DNA from: Edaphochlamys debaryana
Taxonomy: Eukaryota > Chlorophyta > Chlorophyceae > Chlamydomonadales
Direction: 5' to 3'
NCBI GenBank assembly: GCA_016858145.1
Contig: JAEHOE010000001.1
Coordinates: forward strand, 3,410,001-3,474,000
Length of the DNA: 64,000 nucleotides
The notes under the pieces are model-generated. The model made no database searches, was not told where the DNA came from, and was given only the letters and a program-made list of their open reading frames with translations. The first letter of the stretch is position 1, and every line of letters starts with the position of its first letter. Shown here piece by piece: positions 1 to 12,507 of the stretch. A program made the position numbers and the translations under genes.

Positions 1-560
1 CTGAGTCCTGGCCTACCCAACTGCCTACTAGAGCGATGCCTGCCATCCTCTGCGCCCAGCTTTGCCATGCTTTGACCGACTTGCTGCTCCCAACGGAGGA
101 TACCCTAGGGGTAGAGTCCGCGCATACTTGCAGGCCAGATCTGGGTGTTCCGGGTGGCCCCACAACAGAAGTGCTGCGGGCCTGCGGCCACGGCCCCAGC
201 AGTGTCCGTCGCCCAGCCGAGTCCGCTTCCCACCCCGTAACTCAAAGGCTACGCCACGCCTACCGTGATCCTCATAGAAGCAAGCTCTCTACACACACGC
301 ACACTTGCTGTGCGCCTCCCTCCGGGCAGTTGGGGGGCGCGACCTGAACAACAAGTCCTGTGGCCCTTTCCCTTGACCCCCCTGATGAGCTCATCCTGCT
401 CAACGGCAACCTGCACGCCCCAGACATGCCCAAGGACAACTGCCCCAGCGTAGAAAGCATACGAGCCCTACAACCACCGTGGCCTCATGCACCAAACCTG
501 CTCCAACCCACGCGTCGTGCCCTGCTCAACCGTTCTCAGCCCGCGGTGGCCCCAGGCGTG
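1..560. other. 3' flank of the OPR-like gene, nothing recognised
   Basis: This stretch lies downstream of the TAG stop of the minus-strand gene and should hold its 3' UTR. Its open frames are short, out of codon bias and without recognisable domains. I see no tRNA, repeat or clear polyadenylation signal. Confidence 0.5.
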
Positions 561-3500
561 TCACAGCCCGCCTTGCTGCACTCCGTCCTCCGTCTCTCCC
601 TCCTCCTCCTTGCCCTCGGGGTCGTCTGCCCCCGTGATGAACTCGATCCCGGCCGCCTTGGCCGCTGACCGCCTCGCCTCAAGCGCTTCGGCGTGACTCT
701 CCGCGGCCCGGACGAGCGCCGCCGCCAGGAGCTCCTCGGCCGCTTCGTTCGACAGCACCACCGGAGCCTTGAAGCCCTTGCCGCCCTTGCGCTTGGAGGC
801 TATACCTGCCGCCTGCACGTGCACACAGAGGCCGCGGGTGAGTGATGCGATGCAAACTGCGCAGGTCTAGGGCGGCGGCGGAGGTCCCCGGTGCCTGCCC
901 TGCCCTGGCCGTCCCAAGCCCGCACCTTGTCGAATCTCGCCAGCAGGCCGAAGGGGTCGTTGATGACGGACTCGTCCTCCACCTCGACCTTGACCTTGAG
1001 CCCCATCTCAGCAAGCTGCTTGCGGAACTCAAAGGCCAGCTCGTGGGGGTTCACCAGCAGCCTGCTGCTGCCGAAGAACTCGAGAGGCTGTGGCGCCGCT
1101 GGCGCGGGCTGCAGCCCCACGCTCTCGGCAACGTCAGGAGCTCCGGGCGGCGGCACGGACGGAGGAGCCGCCGGGGCCGACGCCGCCCGACCAGCCTCGC
1201 TGTCCTGCTGCTCGGTCGGGACCGCCGCTGCAGCCTGGCCCGCAGACGGCTGCTCCACCTGGGATGCGTCACCCGCTTGCACTGGCTCCGGCTCCCGCTC
1301 CGGCTCCGCCAGCTGGCGGCCTGTGGCCGCCAGGCCAGCGCCAGCCGCTGCAGGCGCCGCGGGGTCCTCTGCTGCCTGCTCCGCGACAGCACTGGACTTA
1401 ATAGCCGCCCCGGAGCCCGCTGGCTGCTCCACGGCGGGGCCAGGAGCAGCGCCCTGGAGCGCCCCGCTGGCAGCAGACGCATCCTCCCCAGCCTCCGCTG
1501 CGACCCCGGCCTGCAGTGGTGCGACCGCCTTAGGCGCATGCTCGCCTTGGCCGGCTGCACCGGACGGTAACGCTCCGTCAGACAGCGGCGACGGCCAGCG
1601 GGACGTGCTGCTGACGCCACCGTCATCTCCGAGCTCTGTGTCCTCGGCGTCCTCGTTGCTGCCGTCCTGCTCGTCCTCCTCGTCATCCGTGCTCTCCAGG
1701 TCCCAATTCACGTCGGCGCGGGCAACCAAGCGCAGCTTGGACCAGAAGCTTTCCTCCGCGAGCGGGGCGCAGAGCGCCGCCCAGCGCCCAGCGCCCGCCA
1801 TGACGCAGGAGGACAGCTCCGACTGCAGCTTAGGGCCCCGCAGGGCGACCAGCGCAACCTTAACAGCGCTACGGGCGGCGGCCACCCAGGCCCCCGTCCG
1901 GCGTGCGTAGGCCTCGCGGGCGGCGTCGCCTGCGGGGTCGCTGCCGTCGCCGTGGCGGCTGCCGGCGGGCGGGGCCAGCCACGGTGGCAGGTGCACCTCG
2001 GCCCAGCGTGCGTCCGACTCAAAGCTCGACAGACGGTACTTGCGGCGGCCGTCGTGCCATAACGCGTCTGCATTGGGGCAGCCGCCACTGGCCAGGAGCG
2101 CTTGCTTGTACGCGGTGCCCCACACGCGGTGCAGCCCTGACACCAGCGTCTCGCCATCCACGTGCACGGGTGCCTTGAAGAGCAGCGCATCCTGCGCCAC
2201 CACTGCATCCAGCAGGTCCGAGGTCTCGCCAGGGCCGTGACGGGCGCTCCCGCTCCGCAGCTCCCGCTCGAAGGCGGCCTGGTCCACGTCACCGAGATCA
2301 TACGGCCCATCGCCGTACAGGCCGTACAGCTTGTCAGCCTCGCCGGATAGGATGCGCAGCAGCGGGGGCGCGAGCCAGCGCTCGACGGGGAGCTCCTTAG
2401 CGTAGAAGCCTGGGGGCAGGATCTCGGCTCTAGAGTTGGGTACCACCGCCGGCTCCAGTGCCCTCAGCACGGCGGTGAGGTGGGCCAGGGGCGGCAGGTC
2501 GGTGCGGGCCGCCAGTCGGTCCAGGGAGGAGCGGTACAGGTCGCCCACCTGGGGGCAGGGAGGAGTCAGGGGCGCTCTCAACTGGACTGGAGCGCGAGCC
2601 GTGGCGGGGGTCACGGGGCACCCAAGATGTGATAGAGCTTGCATTGTCGGGTGCGGCGGCCTGGGTTTAGTCTGAGCAGCTGACTAAGGAAAGCCCCGGC
2701 CTCACCTCCTTGCCGGCCAGTCGCAGGTTCACGAATGCGCCAACGCTGCTCTTCGGCCCACGCAGGACCAGTGCACTGTACAGCAACCCCAGCTGCCGCG
2801 TGCTCAGCAGCGGGGATGCGGGGTCCTCGTCACCGCTGGGCAGCACGGGTGGCAGCGGGAGAGGCGTGGCCTGGGCCTGGGCCAGCGCCTGGGGGCCAAG
2901 GCCAGTGGGGGTTGCATTAGTGTCGGTGAAACAAGGCGAGAGGGAGTCTCTCAGCATTGCCCTGCCTGGAAGTCCCAGGAGCGTCCTGCTCAGTCATGGA
3001 GGGCAGGCTAGAGCCCACTGATGCGTGTACACGGCAGCTCAAGCTCCCCGCTTCAAGCCGGGCATTGGCAGTAAGATTCCACATACCTTTTGGTGGCGCT
3101 CGAGCAGTGGTTGCGCCTTTTGCAGCAGCCTCACGACGGTGTTCGTCCATACGGTGTACGGCCCCATGTCCAATGCCCGGCTGTAGTGGAAGCCAAGCAT
3201 AGCATAGAGGCCAGACATGGCCGCGTTCTCCCTACCAGCATCAGCAAGTTGCCCGCTCGCCCTGGCCGCATCGGCGGACACCATCAGGCCCTCCACCTGC
3301 TGAGCGCTGGCCCTCAGGGAGTCCAGGTAGTCTCTGTCGGTGTATGCGTGGCCCCCTGAGGAAACACAGCGCGGGCCCAAGTCCCGGCGTGAGCATACGC
3401 AGCCAGCGATGAGGAACTGGCTTGATGGGGGCTGAGCCCCTGAGCCCTGTGCCCCTGTCCTATCCTTCCCTGGCCCGGTGGTTCGTCAAGCTTACCAAAT

Positions 3501-6500
3501 TGGTGCGCGGCCTCCAGCAGCCTCCACAGCACCTCCGCGTCCTGTCCCAGCAGAGCCCGCTTGCCATGGCTCAGCTCCGTAAGGGCAAGGCGGGCGATGG
3601 ACTGCGACGTGCCCCAGTAGGTCCTGCGCCCGACGATGCCGGGCAGGTTCCTGCGCAGCTTGACCGCCAGCTCCAGGGCTGCAACCGCCTCCGCCGGCGT
3701 AGCCCAGGAGTTCTCGAGCAGGGAGTTCACCACCTCGAGGGTGTGGCAGGCCAGCACGGAGAAGGGCCCCAGAGGGTCGGGGCCCACCGTGGCAGCTGCA
3801 GCCCTCGCATCCGCCTTGGCCCCTGAGGTCGAGTCGAGGTAGTTCATCACCATGGTACGCATGATGTCCGGGTCGGCAGAGCGCCAAGGAGGCGGCTGCG
3901 GGCCCTCGTCATCGGAGGCAGCATCCACATCTGCCGGGAGCTCCGCCTCAGCGTCTTCAACCTCCAGGGCTTGCTCTGCTGATGTCTCTTCCGTGGCTCC
4001 CCCGGGCGCGCTGCCAAGCGCCGCGGAGAAGTTGGCCACGAGTGGACCAAAGAGGTCTCTCGTGGCTGCCTCGGGTGTGCTGCCGCTACTGCCGCCTTGC
4101 TGCGCGAAGCTGGCCACCAGGTTCGTCAGCATGCTCTCCACCGAGAAGGAGCCACTTCCGGCCTCGAACTCCGGCTGCAGCCTGTTAGCATACTCGGGCC
4201 CCCTTGTACGGTCCGGGTCCATGAACAGGAGCCCGATGTACTGCTGGATGGGGGAGACGCGCTCCACGGCACCGCAGTCGTACAGCTCCTGTAGGACGGT
4301 AATCGTCTGGTCCATCGCCATGTTGTCCATGACTACGTTCTGCCGCTGCAAGGCGAGCAGGGCGGCCCGGCTGTAAGACACACTGGCGCCGGCTCTGCGC
4401 AGGGCGCGGGCCCGGTAAACCCCCTGCACCTCGGGCCTCGCTGTGCTGGATGGCTCAGCCAGGCGCATGCGGGCCGAGACCGCTTCCGCCGTTGCGTTGG
4501 AGATGGGCAGGCCGGCGTCGACGAGGGCGTTGTTCATGGCCCCCCACACGGCAGCCACCGGGACCAGCTGTGGCACCCCCTCCATGGACAGCAGACGGAG
4601 AAGGGCTGCAGCGGCGGGGCCGGTGAGGCGGCCGCCGCCGCCCACCGTGAGGATCGCCGCCGCCAGAGGAGCGAGGAGTGCGGGTGGAAGAGACGTGACG
4701 GTGTCGGTGGGCATCGCAGTCGGCTTGGAGCAAAGCTCCGTGGAACGCTCGACAACACGGGCTGCGAGGGAGGCCGCTGCCACGGCACCCGCGGTCCCTG
4801 CCGGCTCGTCGGTCCGTATGGTCGCCTCCTCGAGGGCGTCCAGCGCCGCCGCCAGCACGGCGGGGCCGATGCGCTCCTGCGCCGCCATGCCGTACAGCTC
4901 GGCGTCGGCGTTCGGCAGCAGCGCTTGCAGCAGCGGCAGGACGGCCTCGCTGCTGGAGGGGTCGGACGGGGGAGCGGCCAGGAGCACGCGGCGTACCAGC
5001 TGCATAGGGGCAGAGTAATTCCAGGGTCACAGGTTCCATTGAAGTGACCCAGAGGCTGCGGGTCCTGGCGGACGTGAGACGTAGACACAACACTGTGCGT
5101 CCAACCACCCACCTCTGCTCTTTCGGCCGCTGGGAGCGTCAGCAGCGCGGACTGCCTGGGCTCCACGTCGCTCGGGTCGCAAGGAGCGGCCAAACGCTCA
5201 GCAAGGGACTTGAGAGACGCGGCGGGGAGCGCAAGGACGCGTTCGAGCAGCGGTCCGACGTCCCCCAGCGGCACCTCAGCGCCCAGACCAGCCACAGCGG
5301 TGTCCACCAGGGCAGGGTAGAGAGCTGACACGGCCTTGCTCGGCGGAGAGAGAAACAGCAGGAACGCAGCTGCCTCTGCGGCCTCGATGTGGTGAGTTCC
5401 TTGCTTGCATGCCGCCTCGAGGGCTACCAGCAGGTCGGCCGCAAAGTCTGATGAAGGCCCCGCGAGGCCAGCGGGGTTGCCTGCTCGAGCCACCTCCGCC
5501 CACAGCAGGGCCAGCTGCCCCAGCTGCTTGGCGGGCAGGGCCTTGGCGGGCTGGGGCCACGGAGAGGGGCCCGTGTGGCCGAACGCCACCGCCCACACCC
5601 TGGGCGGGACGCACTCCAGCCGTCCCAGGCGCCGGGCGGTCCACAGCAGGGCCAGCGCCCGGAGCAGCTGCTGCTCAGAGGGAGGCGCACCAGCGGGGGA
5701 GGCCGTTGCGCCCGTTTCTGCGGACATCTCCAGGAGCTGCTTGACCCAGGCCTCCGCGTCCTCGACCCTCCGCCCCGCCAGACCCGCCTGGTCCATGCCG
5801 TACACCATGACTGCCAGATCGTCCAGGCACAGCCGTACATTGTCGTACTCCTCGCCCCACGCAGCCAGGGCCTCGGTCCCGGCAGCTTCTACTGCCGGCG
5901 ACGCTTGGGGCTTCTGCCTGGCTACTGCTCCCGCCGCCACGGGGGGCGGAGGGCCGCGTCGACGAACCTCGGCTGCCAGCGTAGACCACCACGAGTGCTG
6001 TGAAAACGGCTCGCCGACCGCTGTCGCATACGTGGCCATGAGTGCAAGCTGCCCCCCGCTTGCACCCTCCAGCGCCTCAGGCCGGTCGAGCAGGCCGGAG
6101 TGCAGCCGCGTGATCTGCTGGGCGGCGGGCGCCCAGGGTAGCGCGCGCAGCAGCAGTGAGGACATGCCGCCGCACAGCTGCTCCCACGCCTCCCAGTCCG
6201 CCTCAGCCTTGGCTTCGTCGGCTGACAGGCCCTCAGAGGCCGACGCTGGGCGGAACGACGTAGCAACCACGGAGCTGAACAGGCTCGAGGCGTAGGCTGC
6301 CAGTACTGGTTCCTCCAGAGGGATGCCTGCCGCAAGGACGGCCTCGAGCAGCGTGGCCCAATCGGAGGTGGTCGGCACCAGCCCCTGCGCTGTGCTACTG
6401 GAGCCGCCACTGGCCCGGCCCTTGCCTTGCTTGGGCCCTTTGATCCCGCTCTCGCGCGCCAGGTCCCCGAGAGCGAGCCGCACGTAGCGGGAGACGGCCT

Positions 6501-9500
6501 GGGCAGCCCCTGCCGAGACCTCACTCGCCAAGCGGCTGGCCTCAGTGGGGCTGCTGCTGGGGGCGCCGACCGCTGCAGATCGCGGCAAGCGCACGATGTC
6601 CTGGCTGCCACAGAGGGTGTATGAGGCGAGGCGAAGGAGGCTGACCACCAGCTGTGGCGGCGGCGCCAGCACTCGGGCGGTGGCTCTGGCGCTCGCAATG
6701 CGGGCTTGGATGAGGCTCTGTGTGCAGGGGCAGGGCAAATGCTAGTCAGTAGGTCAGTAAGAGATCAGGTGCTCGAGCGCAAGTGATGCGGCAGGGGTCA
6801 GGGCGAGCAACACTCAGCATCAGGTGAGGTGTTCCAGGGCAGGTGCACGTGGTCACAAGCATGGACCGAGGGTAAAGCACTTCAGGCAGGTAGCTATATA
6901 AAGAACTGTTCCAGCTCTGTCCACGCCACGCATGCGGCCCCCACTCACCGTGCAGCACTCGAGCAGCCACTCCGGCTCCACTCGGCCCAGCAGGTCAGCC
7001 GTCGCCACGCGCCCGCCCCGCTCCCTGCTGCGCTGCAGCTCCAAGGCGGCCACCGCCCCCGACACCATCAGCAGCTGGGCCTGGGAGTACCTGGGGAGAA
7101 CCTTTTCGCGCCGGTCCTCTGACACGAACAGGGCCGTGGCACGGTTTACGATGTTTAGGGCCTTGTCCGATAAAGGCAGCGCCGGCTGGCCTACCCGCGC
7201 TGCTCTCCGACGCCGCGACTTCCCGGCACCGCCGCTTCCTGCCTTGACGTCCGTTGGCACTTCCCGTTCGCCCTCCAGCAGCTGTACCTCCTCCCTGAGC
7301 CTGTTCTGCCACAGCGTGTGCACGCCGCCCAGGAGCAGCCCCAGCGGGAACACGTCGAAGCGGCGCAGATCCTCCCTCTCCGCCTGCGCCAGGAGCACCT
7401 CCAGCACCACCACCGGGGGCGCGGCACGGAGCAGCGCCAGGCCCTCGGCGGCGTAGGCCAGGCCCGTGTGCGAGAGCTGGGGGGCCAAGTCCTTGACGGT
7501 GGACACGTACGACTCAAGCCACGTGGGCTCGGGCCTGAGGCCCAGCACTGCCAGCTGCCGTACAGAGGTCACCAGGGCGTCGGGCTGAGCGGACAGAGCC
7601 TGAGAGCGGGTTGATAGTCGCGAAGATCATGTCTTGGACGGGGGATACAAGTTGGAGGTAGCAGTATTATAGGACGTTGTGAGCACACGATGTTGCCCAT
7701 ACATGATCCCGTCTGGGGATTTGGGGTTAAGCCTCTCACGCCCAGCCGCAAGCCGCAAGCGATGGGTTGTAAACCCAGCGCGACTCAACATGCTGGAAAC
7801 GTTTCCAGCATGTTGAGTCGCACCAACTCGTACCCATAGCCCAAGGAGCGATGCAGGTATTCACTAAATGAACCTTTTACTGTATAACTGAGAGCGAGGC
7901 AGTTTTGTTGAGTTTGTGCGCAGCTGTCGCGAGGATGTTTGCGGTGCGGATTTCGGTCAACCAAAACTGGGCGCTCAAGCCCGGACCCAGCGCGATGTTG
8001 CTATCTAACCGTATGCAATCCAGATCCACGGTGTGAGAGGTAGTCGCAACGCTTCGACGCGGGTCGGCATGGAGATGTGCTCCCACCCCGCGACCATCCT
8101 CCATTCCCCGGCACCCCGAAGCTCTGCACCGTGCCCGCACATGTCCCGCTGCCCAAACATTTTACGAGTCGGCACAAGTTTCCAGCTTCAAGGAAGCTGT
8201 CAGCCGACCTCGTCACCGCCGGCTCCCACGCTCACCTGGAGTGACTGCTCTTGCAGAAGCGCCAGTGCGAGCGTAGCCAGGAGCTCAGCCTTAGCAGCCT
8301 GGTAGGCCGCATCCTGCTGCGCCCGCCGCCGCATCGCTGCGGGGCCCGGTCCGCCAGCCTCTGCCACCGTCTCCTTTGTAGGGGCTGCGCTCGGCTCCCC
8401 TGCTGGGGCGCCGTCAGGACCCTGCCCGCGCTCCACCGCGGAGAGGGCGTTGAGGAGCTGCACGGTGTTTTCGACCTGGGTGCTTGCCCCGCTCCTCCGT
8501 AAGGCTTCCGTAGCGCCCTCGTACAGCACTGTGGACATTGAGGCATCAAGCTGGTGACCTGCTCCTCATACATTGACGGACAGAGAGTTCAACCGATTAT
8601 GGCGAGGCTCGAGCCAAAGGGTGCACACGTACCCGCGAGTATGTCAGTCGACGGACGGTGCCTGAGCTCCACACAAGCAGACAGCAGGTACGCAAGCGGC
8701 AGCACTCCCCCCGCTAGCGCACGGGTGTCAGGTCCGGCTTCTTTGCCGCCACCAGCCTCCGATGCTGCCCAATCGCTGTCGCCCAGCTGTTGCGGCCCGC
8801 TAGCGTCACCAGTGCCCGCTGCCAGCGACGCCCGTGCCACCTCCAGCATGCGTGCCAGCAGCTGGCGGCTGGGCGCGTCGGGGCCAGCGGCGGTAGCGGA
8901 GGGGCCTGGCTGGTCCGCTGCTGGCTGCAGCTGCGTGGGCCTCCGCCTGGCCTCCACGAACAGCCCCTGCGCGGCGAGGCCCAGGTGGCTGGCCGAGGGC
9001 CGCAGGGCCATCAGCCGCTCCAGGGCGGGAAGCAGGGCGGCCGCGGTCTCCGGGGCCACAGCGGCCTGGGGGGTGAGGGGAGGGGAGGGCCACAGGCTTA
9101 GGAGAACCGTGAGGCGCTCAGATGCCTTCTCCCCCGTCCCTTGCCTCCCTGCTCACCGCCAGATCGGGCTCCTTCAGGCGCTGCATCTTGTCCGCAATCA
9201 GCCGCACGGCCCGCCCAACAGCCAGCAGCAGCCGGGAGAGGTCCCGCGGGGAGGCGCAGGGCACAGCCAGCGCAGCGGGCATCAGCGCAAGCAGCTCCTG
9301 CACGGAGACACACGCGCGAAAGACCATCAGCGCTTGCCGCAAGACAAGAAGCTGGGGCCAACACGCCAGCCGCTGGTGATACGCCTGCACTCGGCACCTC
9401 AGCCGCTCACCCGTCGAAAGCCGGGCACCAAGGGCCAGCTGCGGTTGAAAGCGAAGGAGTTGAGCACCAGAGCAGCGTTGCTGGCGTCCAGACCCGGATA

Positions 9501-12500
9501 GCCCTTGTCCTGCCAGTCCCCTAGTGCGATGTCCAGCATGTCTGGGTTCGCGAAGGCCTGGCGCAGGGCCGCCAGCGGCAGCAGGACGCCGAAGAGCAGC
9601 TGGGACCGGAGGCTCCCGTCCGACTCGGGGGCGGGCGTGTGGATGCCTGCCTTGGGAGCTACGTCTTTCGCCACCATCTGCACAAGGGGTAGCGTGTCGC
9701 GGGTTCACCTTTCTGAAGTCGTTGAAGGTTGTCACTGGACTAGCATGTTTTGCCCACCTGAGCCCGGGCTGACAGCGTGGAGACGCGGTCTGGCGGCAGC
9801 TCGCGGAGGACCCTCTGCTCCACCGAAGCTTGCAGGGCTTCCAGCCGCGGGTAGGGCACGTGCCACTGCTGGCAGCTCCGCAGGAAAATCACCAGGTCAT
9901 CCGTGCTGGACAGATCCACTGAGAGGGATGATAGCAGCGTTGCCGCGCTGGGGATGCCGTCGCGCGCCGAGGCAGGCGGCGTGTAGTCGAAGGACCGCAG
10001 GGCCCTCAGCAGGCGGTTACCGTCCTGAAAGGAAGAAGGGGCAAACAGGGTGAGGGGCAGCCTGAACGCTCAACCTCCTTATCTACAACCTTGCGACTGT
10101 AGCCCTGCCCAGTGCTTGCCTGGCCTTGCAGCTTGCCCAAAGCGGGCGCAAGCCTCCTCAGCGCGAATGGCAAGAGCTCTGCCGAGGGCCGGTGCTGCAG
10201 CATGGCCAATGCCGTCAGCGCCTGCGGTGGAAGCCAGTTTGCGAGGGACCTGTTCATCAGTGCGGCCGATGAGGCCAGATCTATGTGCCACTGCTGTGTT
10301 CAGTTGAAGCAAGCGCCCAGGCTCCTGTTGCCACTCACCGCCACCAGCTGCGATGGCGCTATGTCCACCAGGTGAGCCGCCAGCGCCGCCTCCGCCAGCC
10401 GTCCCACCTCCTCCCCCGCTCGGGGCCCCAGCCGCGTCCCCAGACCGACAAGAAGAAACACCATACCGTCCGCCCGCCAGGGGCCCGACAAGGGCGGGGC
10501 CTGCTTCTGCTTGGGAGCTGGCAACCCGGCAGGAGGTGCCATCAGGTCCGACGACACGACTGGCCCCAGAGCCTTGATCTGGGCCGTCAGGCTGGTCACC
10601 TCTGCCTCCAGCCGAGCGAGTGAGGCCGCATCCTTGTCCGCCTTGACCTCGGGGACTGGTGCCTTTGCCGCCGGGGGAGCTGAGACGGCTGCAGCGCCCT
10701 CGGCCCCGCGGCCCTCCTTCCTTCGGCTGTGCCGCCGGCTGGCCGGTGCACCGCCCTTGACATCTCCTTCCGTGTCGCTGGCAGCACCGCCGGCGGGCGG
10801 GTTTGGCTTCCCGGCCTTCTTGCTTCCAGGCCCCTTGCCGGCAGGTTCGGCTTTCAGGAACCGCAGTCCCCGCTGCGCCTTCTCCAGCTTGCACGCCAGC
10901 TCCCAGCGGCGGTCACCCGTTGCAGGGTCATACGCCCGCAGCACGGCCGCCGCGTGAGCCTGGAGCCAGGCGTCGCTGGGGGCGGCGTGCTGAGGGCTGG
11001 CGTGGCACCAGGCGGTGAGGGCCCGGGCCAGCGACGTGACGTCGAAGGGCTGATGCTTGGCAGCTGTGGGGGCAACCCCACGTGTCCGCTTTCGGCTCCC
11101 GGGTGCACCCTCGCCCTTTCGGCGGCTTGCCGTGGACGAGCTGCCGTCGCCTTCAGGCTCGCCTGTGTGGCTGTCGTCCCCATCACTGCAGGGGTCAAAG
11201 AGGGAGCGACCTTGCCATGTTGTGCCGGCAGGGAGCCGCCTCATGCCCCATCACAAGTGGATCCTACCTTTGCGCCGTCTCCTGGGCTTTCGCCTCTATT
11301 CTGGCGGCTGCCGCCCTGTCCAGCTCCGCCCTGATCCCCGCCTCCGTGGCCTCCGCCAGCAGCCTGCTCATGCGCCCGCACGCCGAGGCCACGAAGGAGG
11401 GCCCGGGGTCCACATCGAACAGAGCCGCAAGCTCCACGGCCGCACACAGACCGGCCATGTCCGCAGAGCCGAGCTGCGAGGGAGGGGGCCCGGCAGCACG
11501 GTAGGCATGTGGAGCGGGAATGCGGGAAGGACTCTGGGCCATGTGGGTTGGTCATGCCAGCTTTCAATGGGCCATGTGGGTTGGTTAAGCTGAGCTTAGA
11601 ACGCTGGCTAGACCCGCTCCCGAGCACTGGTCTAGCGCCCCCTCGCTAATGTATAAAGGGAATGCATTGCAAAAGACCCCGCCTAACCCGCTTCTTGACG
11701 TCCTGGGAGCCGTACAGGTCCCGCCGTAGGTAGTTCGCCGCTGCAGCCATAGCGGGCCCTGCACTCGGCCATCCCCTGGTTCTCCCAGCAATCGCCAGGT
11801 CCCTCAGGGCAACCAGCCCCGAGCACAACTCGGGCAGCGGCACGGGCGACACTCTGTCCGCCGCCGCCGCCGCGGCGGGTAGTGCCGCGGCCAGCTCGGG
11901 CAGCAGGCGGTCATTGCACAGGGGCCACTGCGCCAGTGGCAGCAGTACGGCAAGGGAGGCCAGCGCATCTGACAGCTGGCTGTACGACAGCAGGCCAAGG
12001 CGGGCGTGCAGCTCCGTCGCCGCATCCCGTACGCAGTCCTGCGAGGAGAAGGGTCCACGCGGCGCAATGTTGATGGCATGCAAGCTCGGGGAAAGGCGCA
12101 TGGCAGGCCCGCCGACATCAAACCACACCGTGAGGTAGGCGATCTACAACCCAGGACAGCCCCTGCCGCTTTGAGGGTCCAGGCGTGATGTGGGTCAACA
12201 CTTTCTATTCTTCTTCGACCTGGCCCTGCCTCTGAAAGCTGCGTGTTCGATGTGGGTCGGCCCCCAGACGCGTGTGCTGACCCCCTGCCTGCGCCACCAG
12301 CCCCACCTGCAGGTCGTACATCTCGTTACTGCGGGGCACGAGCTTTGACCGCGCCTCCTTGGGAGCATAGCATCGCGCCAGCGCCCTCAGTCCCGCGATG
12401 TGCAGGAAGGTCATGGCTGACGTGGCGGCTGAGGACGCCTTGCTCTTCCTGAGCAGCTCCACGGCCTGACTGGGGGTATCCGCCTTGTCCAGGCGCATGA

Positions 12501-12507
12501 TGATGAG
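561..12507 (-). CDS. Giant helical-repeat, OPR-like protein (probable organelle RNA-binding factor); 5' end unresolved
   Basis: Seventeen exons join in one frame: 12307-12507, 11688-12143, 11268-11473, 10339-11185, 10120-10290, 9758-10024, 9411-9677, 9157-9297, 8633-9065, 8236-8528, 6949-7599, 5113-6717, 3496-4999, 3087-3355, 2706-2888, 926-2548, 561-812 (TAG stop). This gives about 3,122 residues. The first ATG in the frame is at 12498, but an upstream exon is possible. The protein is alpha-helical and Leu/Ala-rich. One segment (7599 downwards) contains LGLRPEPTWLESY followed by LAYAAEGLALL, the P-x-x-WL and L-x-x-L pattern of octotricopeptide (OPR) repeats, and weaker echoes occur in other exons (e.g. 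SDAWLQAHAAAVL). OPR proteins of green algae bind organelle RNAs; that role is inferred. The exon at 926-2548 has an acidic, Ala-rich low-complexity stretch. No RAP domain is seen at the C-terminus. The exon at 10120 uses a GC donor, or else extends to 10090 with a weak GT donor. Confidence 0.72.
7780..7821. repeat. Perfect 42-bp palindrome inside an intron
   Basis: Two 21-nt arms (7780-7800 and 7801-7821) are exact reverse complements with no spacer. The left arm begins GCGACTCAAC and ends GGAAAC; the right arm begins GTTTCC and ends GAGTCGC. It lies in the 636-nt intron 7600-8235 of the OPR-like gene. Just outside, GGGTTGTAAACCC at about 7764-7776 is a second small dyad, and the outer flanks are only weakly complementary. 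Confidence 0.9.

Noticed and set aside
4534..5108. Reading through the intron 5000-5112 of the OPR-like gene as coding, since one long frame spans part of it
   Set aside because: The downstream half changes to an Arg/Pro-rich frame, whereas splicing at 5113 and 4999 keeps the Leu/Ala-rich helical frame and correct phase on both sides.
11536..11585. Direct repeat GGGCCATGTGGGTTGGT, two copies 33 bp apart, as part of an insertion element
   Set aside because: Only two copies inside one OPR-gene intron (11474-11687), with no target-site duplication or coding content; a local duplication is enough.
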